Positions 50,694-53,886 of a DNA stretch of 53,886 nucleotides are shown one piece after another (positions within the stretch are counted from its first letter, which is position 1; each line of letters starts with the position of its first letter). The position numbers and the translations under genes were made by a program. This DNA comes from JBHENW01 sp046261875. Its GTDB lineage: Bacteria > Acidobacteriota > Thermoanaerobaculia > UBA5066 > Gp7-AA6. The notes beneath the pieces were generated by a model. The model saw only the letters and a list, made by a program, of their open reading frames with translations, was not told the DNA's origin and did not search any database. The DNA lies in contig JBHENW010000054.1 in assembly GCA_046261875.1 (NCBI GenBank), positions 1 to 53,886 on the forward strand, written 5' to 3'.

Positions 50694-52295
50694 ATGGCCC
50701 GCACTCCGCTGTTTGGATTCCTGCGGCGATCGCTGGGCATCGCGCGCCACTCGCTCCACTCGCCGATGCCGCTCGACGAGCTCCTCGAACGGGGACGCGA
50801 CCGGGCGGCCCTGAGCCGCCGGGAGTTGCTGCTCGGGGCCGCTTCGGCCGCCGCCGTGACCGCCTACGCCGGGTGCGCCCCGGCCCGAATCCTGACGCCC
50901 GGCGTCCACCAGGAAGAGGTCCTGATCTTCGGCGCGGGCATCGCCGGACTGACCGCGGCGTACCGACTGCAGCAGGCGGGGGTGCGGGCTCGGGTGTTCG
51001 ACGCCGCGAACCGGACCGGCGGCCGGATGTTCAGCCTCCGCGACCACTTCGCCGACGGCCAGGTCGCCGAACTGGGCGGCGAGCTGATCGACACGGGCCA
51101 CAAGACGATCCGCGCGCTGGCCGGAGAGCTCGGCATCGCCCTGGACGACTTCGCGCAGGAGGACCCCGGCGTGGACCGGGACGTCTGGTTCATCGAAGGC
51201 GCCCGCCGCAGCGAGCGCGAGGTCGTCGAAGCCTTTCGTCCCCTCGCCGCGCGAATCGAGCGGGACCTGGCCACCTTCCAGGGCGACGGGGACGTGACCT
51301 ACAAGGCGCACAACGGCGGCGGCCGGTTCGACTTCACGACGCTGGCGAAGTACCTGGACGAGGCCGGCATGACCGGCTGGTTCCGCAAGCTCCTCGACGT
51401 CGCCTACACGGCCGAGTACGGCCTCGAGACCGACCGGCAGTCCTCGCTCAACCTGCTCTTCCTGATCGACCCGGAGCCCGAGCCGTTCCGGATCTTCGGG
51501 GAGAGCGACGAGCGCTTCCACGTCCGGGGCGGCAACGACCTGATCACCCGGGCCCTCGCGGAGCGGCTGGAACGCCCAGTCGAGACGGGCGCGGCGCTCG
51601 AGGCCATCCGCAAGGGATCAGACGGACGGCTCGTCTGTACGCTCCGGCGCGCGGGCACGAGCCAGGAGATCGCCGGCGCCCACGTCGTCCTCGCGATGCC
51701 TTTCACGATGTTGCGGTCGGTCCAGATCGACCTCGAGCTTCCAGCGGTCAAGCGACGCGCGATCGATCAGCTCGGGTACGGCACCAACGCCAAGCTCATG
51801 GTCAGCTTCTCCGAGAGGGTCTGGCGCACGCGCCACCGCTCCAACGGAAGCGTCGTGACCGATCTGCCCTTCCAGTCTTCCTGGGAGACGAGCCGCCTCC
51901 AACCGGGCGCTTCTGGCCTCCTGACCAACTTCACGGGCGGCGCCCACGGGCTGGAGCTGGGCCAGGGGACTCCGGCACACCAGGCGGCGCTCTTCGTCTC
52001 GGACCTCGAGCGCATCTTTCCCGGCATCTCCGCGCACCGGGAGGGGATGAAGGAAGCGCGCTTCCACTGGCCTTCCCATCCCTTCACGAAAGGCAGCTAC
52101 GCCTGTTACCTCCCGGGACAGTGGACGGCCTTCCGGGGCGTCGAGGGGGAGCCGGTCGGGAACCTCCACTTCGCCGGCGAGCACTGCTCGCTCGACGCTC
52201 AGGGCTTCATGGAGGGGGGCTGCGAGACGGGCGAAGCGGCCGCCCGGGAGGTCCTAGCTGACCTGAAGCTCGCTCCGGCCGCGGCGGCTGCCTGA
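50694..52295 (+). CDS. Tat-exported flavin amine oxidase
   Basis: The 533-residue protein has a twin-arginine signal LSRRELLLGAASAAAVTAYAG, with Arg-Arg near residue 42. The FAD-binding dinucleotide fold follows (EVLIFGAGIAGLTAAYRLQQAGVRARVFDAA, NRTGGRMFS), then VAELGGELIDTGHKTI. The C-terminal FAD contact is NLHFAGEHCSLDAQGFMEGG. It should oxidise an amine or related substrate outside the cytoplasm. GGAGG before ATG 50694 is a good SD. Its 3' end overlaps the convergent CutA gene by 42 bp. Confidence 0.88.
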   Translation: MARTPLFGFLRRSLGIARHSLHSPMPLDELLERGRDRAALSRRELLLGAASAAAVTAYAGCAPARILTPGVHQEEVLIFGAGIAGLTAAYRLQQAGVRARVFDAANRTGGRMFSLRDHFADGQVAELGGELIDTGHKTIRALAGELGIALDDFAQEDPGVDRDVWFIEGARRSEREVVEAFRPLAARIERDLATFQGDGDVTYKAHNGGGRFDFTTLAKYLDEAGMTGWFRKLLDVAYTAEYGLETDRQSSLNLLFLIDPEPEPFRIFGESDERFHVRGGNDLITRALAERLERPVETGAALEAIRKGSDGRLVCTLRRAGTSQEIAGAHVVLAMPFTMLRSVQIDLELPAVKRRAIDQLGYGTNAKLMVSFSERVWRTRHRSNGSVVTDLPFQSSWETSRLQPGASGLLTNFTGGAHGLELGQGTPAHQAALFVSDLERIFPGISAHREGMKEARFHWPSHPFTKGSYACYLPGQWTAFRGVEGEPVGNLHFAGEHCSLDAQGFMEGGCETGEAAAREVLADLKLAPAAAAA

Positions 52296-52694
52296 CACGG
52301 CGGCGCGGCGCTTGCCGGGGACCGGCCGGGGCCCGCGCACGACGCGCCGCTTGGTCGGCTCGGTGACTTTGGAGATCCAGTTGGCGAAGCCCGGGGAGGC
52401 GTCGTCCACGCGGTAGGCGAGGATCTCGGGCAGCTCGTAGGTGTTCACCTTGTGGATCGTGTCCCGCACGTTCTCGAACTGCTTCGCCTGCGTCTTTATG
52501 AGGAGCAGGAACTCGCCGTCGTCGCAGATCCTCCCCTTCCAGCGATAGATCGAGTGGACGTTGGGGAGGAGGTTGACGCAGGCGGCCTGCCGGGCGCGGA
52601 TGATGGCGTGCGCGATGTCCAGGGCCTGCTCCTCGGTCCCGGCGGAGGTGACGATCACGATGAGGTCCTGGGCGCGCACGGGGGGTGATTCCAT
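52254..52694 (-). CDS. cutA: CutA1 family protein with basic C-terminal tail
   Basis: The 146-residue protein has the CutA1 core. It includes IVIVTSAGTEEQALDIAHAI, RQAACVNLLPNVHSIYRWKG, GEFLLLIKTQAKQFENVRDTI and NTYELPEILAYRVDDASPGFANWI. CutA trimers are linked to metal tolerance and resemble PII proteins. Relative to the usual size of about 105-115 residues, the C-terminus gains about 30 Arg/Lys-rich residues (TKRRVVRGPRPVPGKRRAAVSGSRRGRSE). This tail is the segment overlapping the amine oxidase 3' end, so overprinting may explain it. Confidence 0.88.
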   Translation of the reverse strand: MESPPVRAQDLIVIVTSAGTEEQALDIAHAIIRARQAACVNLLPNVHSIYRWKGRICDDGEFLLLIKTQAKQFENVRDTIHKVNTYELPEILAYRVDDASPGFANWISKVTEPTKRRVVRGPRPVPGKRRAAVSGSRRGRSELQVS

Positions 52695-52800
52695 TCCCCG
52701 CGGGAGCGGAAGTCAAGGAGTCGCCGAGGAATACCTCCGGGGCCCGCGTGTTACCATCCTTCCTGATCTTTGAGACTTTGCGAGCGAGGGACGTTCCGTT

Positions 52801-53160
52801 GGGGGCGATACGGCTTCGACGGGGACGAGCACGCGAAAGGTTGCATGCCGAGGCTCACCCACCTCGCCAAAAGGGTGAAAAACGATAGCTGCCAATAACA
52901 GCAATCTCGCTCTCGCTGCGTAATTAACGCGCAGTGACGGTGTCCGGGAAGCGCACCCGCCGCGTCTCGTACGCCGACGCCAAATGCGGGTGTAGCCGTC
53001 CGGGACCTCCGGACCGGACGGCGAAATCCATTCGGGGATGCCCTGCCGTTGTTTTGCCTCTTCTTGAGACGGCGGGGCGAGAACTGAGAAGAGGCTGAGC
53101 ATGGAGTGGCCTCTCGCGTGACGCTTCCGGACGCGGGTTCGACTCCCGCCGCCTCCACCA
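52801..53160 (+). ncRNA. ssrA: transfer-messenger RNA (tmRNA)
   Basis: The tRNA-like ends are clear: 5' GGGGGCGATACGGCTTCGAC and 3' GGGTTCGACTCCCGCCGCCT then CCACCA. Acceptor GGGGGCG pairs with CGCCTCC. The tag frame GCC AAT AAC AGC AAT CTC GCT CTC GCT GCG TAA starts at 52891 and encodes ANNSNLALAA. It rescues stalled ribosomes. CCA is encoded, ending at 53160. Confidence 0.95.
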
Positions 53161-53162
53161 AC

Positions 53163-53886
53163 CTGCGACCCTCGAACGCAAAGCTCGTCGGGCTCTCGCT
53201 CCTCCTTCTCTCTTCGTTTCTCCCCCGCGCGGCGTCGGCTCAGGACGCCACGCAGGCATCGATCGTCTGGCGCGGCGCGACGCATCCCGTGGCTTCGTCC
53301 CCGACCGCCGGCTTCTCCGTGCCCGACGCGCTGGGGGCCCTCGGCCTGACTGCCTCGAGGGACGAGGGGACGGGGACCCTCACGATCTCGGGACAGGGAC
53401 CCTCGATCCTCATCGCTCCGGGGACCCGGGACGTGTCCGTCGGCGACCGCATCGTCGCGCTCTCGAAACCGCCCACCGAGATCCGCGGCGTCCTCTACGC
53501 CCCGGCCGATTTCTTCGAAAAAGTTCTCTTTCCGCTCGTCGGCGCCGCCGTCTCCTGGGACCCCGATCGGCGGACCTGGACGCTCCTCGACCCCACGCCA
53601 GCGCCCCTCTCGCTTCAGGTCGCCGTCGTGCACGTCGCGCCGACGACCCAGGTCGTCCTGCGGCTCTCCGCGCCGACCCGCTTCGTGCCGCGCGTCATCG
53701 AGACCGGCTTCCAGGTGCGGTTCCCCTCCCAGCGGCTCACTCCGCCGTTCCCCGAGCGCCGGTACCAGGATCCGCTCGTGTCCGGAGTACGGTTCTCCGC
53801 GGACTCGGCCTTCATCGACTTCCGGGAGCCCGGCCTGACGGCCCGCGCCTATCCGCTGACCGATCCGGACCGGATCGTCATCGAGG
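53163..53886 (+). CDS. exported AMIN-type cell-wall protein, 3' end outside the window
   Basis: Open to the window end. The frame encodes a signal peptide (LVGLSLLLLSSFLPRAASAQD). A copper-amine-oxidase-N-like domain follows (about 30-140; GVLYAPADFFEKVLFPLVGAAVSWD), and then an AMIN-like strand region (TQVVLRLSAPTRFVPRVIE). This architecture precedes N-acetylmuramoyl-L-alanine amidase domains, so a cell-wall amidase is likely. No ATG/GTG/TTG precedes the signal peptide outside the tmRNA. CTG 53163 is used here; GTG 53118 would start inside the tmRNA 3' end. Confidence 0.7.
   Translation, partial: MRPSNAKLVGLSLLLLSSFLPRAASAQDATQASIVWRGATHPVASSPTAGFSVPDALGALGLTASRDEGTGTLTISGQGPSILIAPGTRDVSVGDRIVALSKPPTEIRGVLYAPADFFEKVLFPLVGAAVSWDPDRRTWTLLDPTPAPLSLQVAVVHVAPTTQVVLRLSAPTRFVPRVIETGFQVRFPSQRLTPPFPERRYQDPLVSGVRFSADSAFIDFREPGLTARAYPLTDPDRIVIE

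Noticed and set aside
48972..51521. Minus-strand open frame of 849 codons across the VWFA and amine oxidase genes
   Set aside because: It is a shadow frame; both real genes have clear domains in other frames.
1..53886. CRISPR array, insertion sequence or prophage
   Set aside because: No regular direct repeats with spacers, transposase, integrase or phage structural genes were seen.

Overview
The window is GC-rich DNA, densely packed with bacterial genes. No single gene fixes the lineage. The best inference is a diderm bacterium, probably an uncultured Acidobacteriota-like lineage. It has a SLC13 permease, TonB-like, prepilin and lipoprotein genes, a VWFA-type secreted protein resembling acidobacterial ones, and several secreted proteins with families common in that phylum. 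It also has housekeeping landmarks: rpsU-(mutS2)-dnaG-rpoD, polA, a tmRNA and two tRNAs. There is no prophage, IS element or CRISPR array. The only clearly accessory pieces are a RES/Xre toxin-antitoxin pair at 1104-2112 and a frameshifted secreted-protein gene at 48434-49294.

Layout. 53-4000: secreted M43-type metalloprotease, RES/Xre module, modular secreted protein, acidic-tailed small protein. 4070-10133: MOSC protein, YbaK-like deacylase and MocR regulator, divergent aminotransferase, tRNA-Asn, lipoprotein, PafA-like phosphatase. 10200-16106 (minus): SLC13/RCK permease, YjbQ, lytic transglycosylase, GAF-like protein. 16183-22309: macromolecular-synthesis operon with mutS2 inserted. 22537-27389: tRNA-Met, a terminator, then a tight run (zinc-ribbon coiled coil, RNase H, YggS, YggT, DivIVA) followed by hutI and a cyclodeaminase. 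27702-31787: polA, TonB-like periplasmic protein, HExxH mini-protein. 31791-35778: selB, yqeY, CYTH, nucleotidyltransferase. 35793-36868 (minus): prepilin and ComEA-like protein. 37243-40231: UbiX/UbiA pair, methyltransferase, deoxynucleoside kinase. 40333-41951: two uncharacterised secreted proteins. 42091-44636: panB-panC-thiG. 45007-48412: zinc-ribbon protein, cysteine synthase/CBS-like and cystathionine gamma-synthase/lyase pair, CAP-domain protein. 48434-53886: decayed secreted protein, VWFA-type protein, Tat amine oxidase, CutA, tmRNA, and the start of an AMIN-type cell-wall protein.

Operons are compact. Many start codons overlap the previous stop as ATGA, GTGA or TTGA. Two expression features stand out. 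First, several genes without a usable Shine-Dalgarno have a TANNNT-like -10 hexamer only 7-10 nt before the start codon, which suggests common leaderless transcripts. Second, four well-conserved proteins (lytic transglycosylase, MutS2, HutI, AMIN protein) have no ATG, GTG or TTG in frame where the family N-terminus should begin. All functions are read from motifs by eye; no database search was run.
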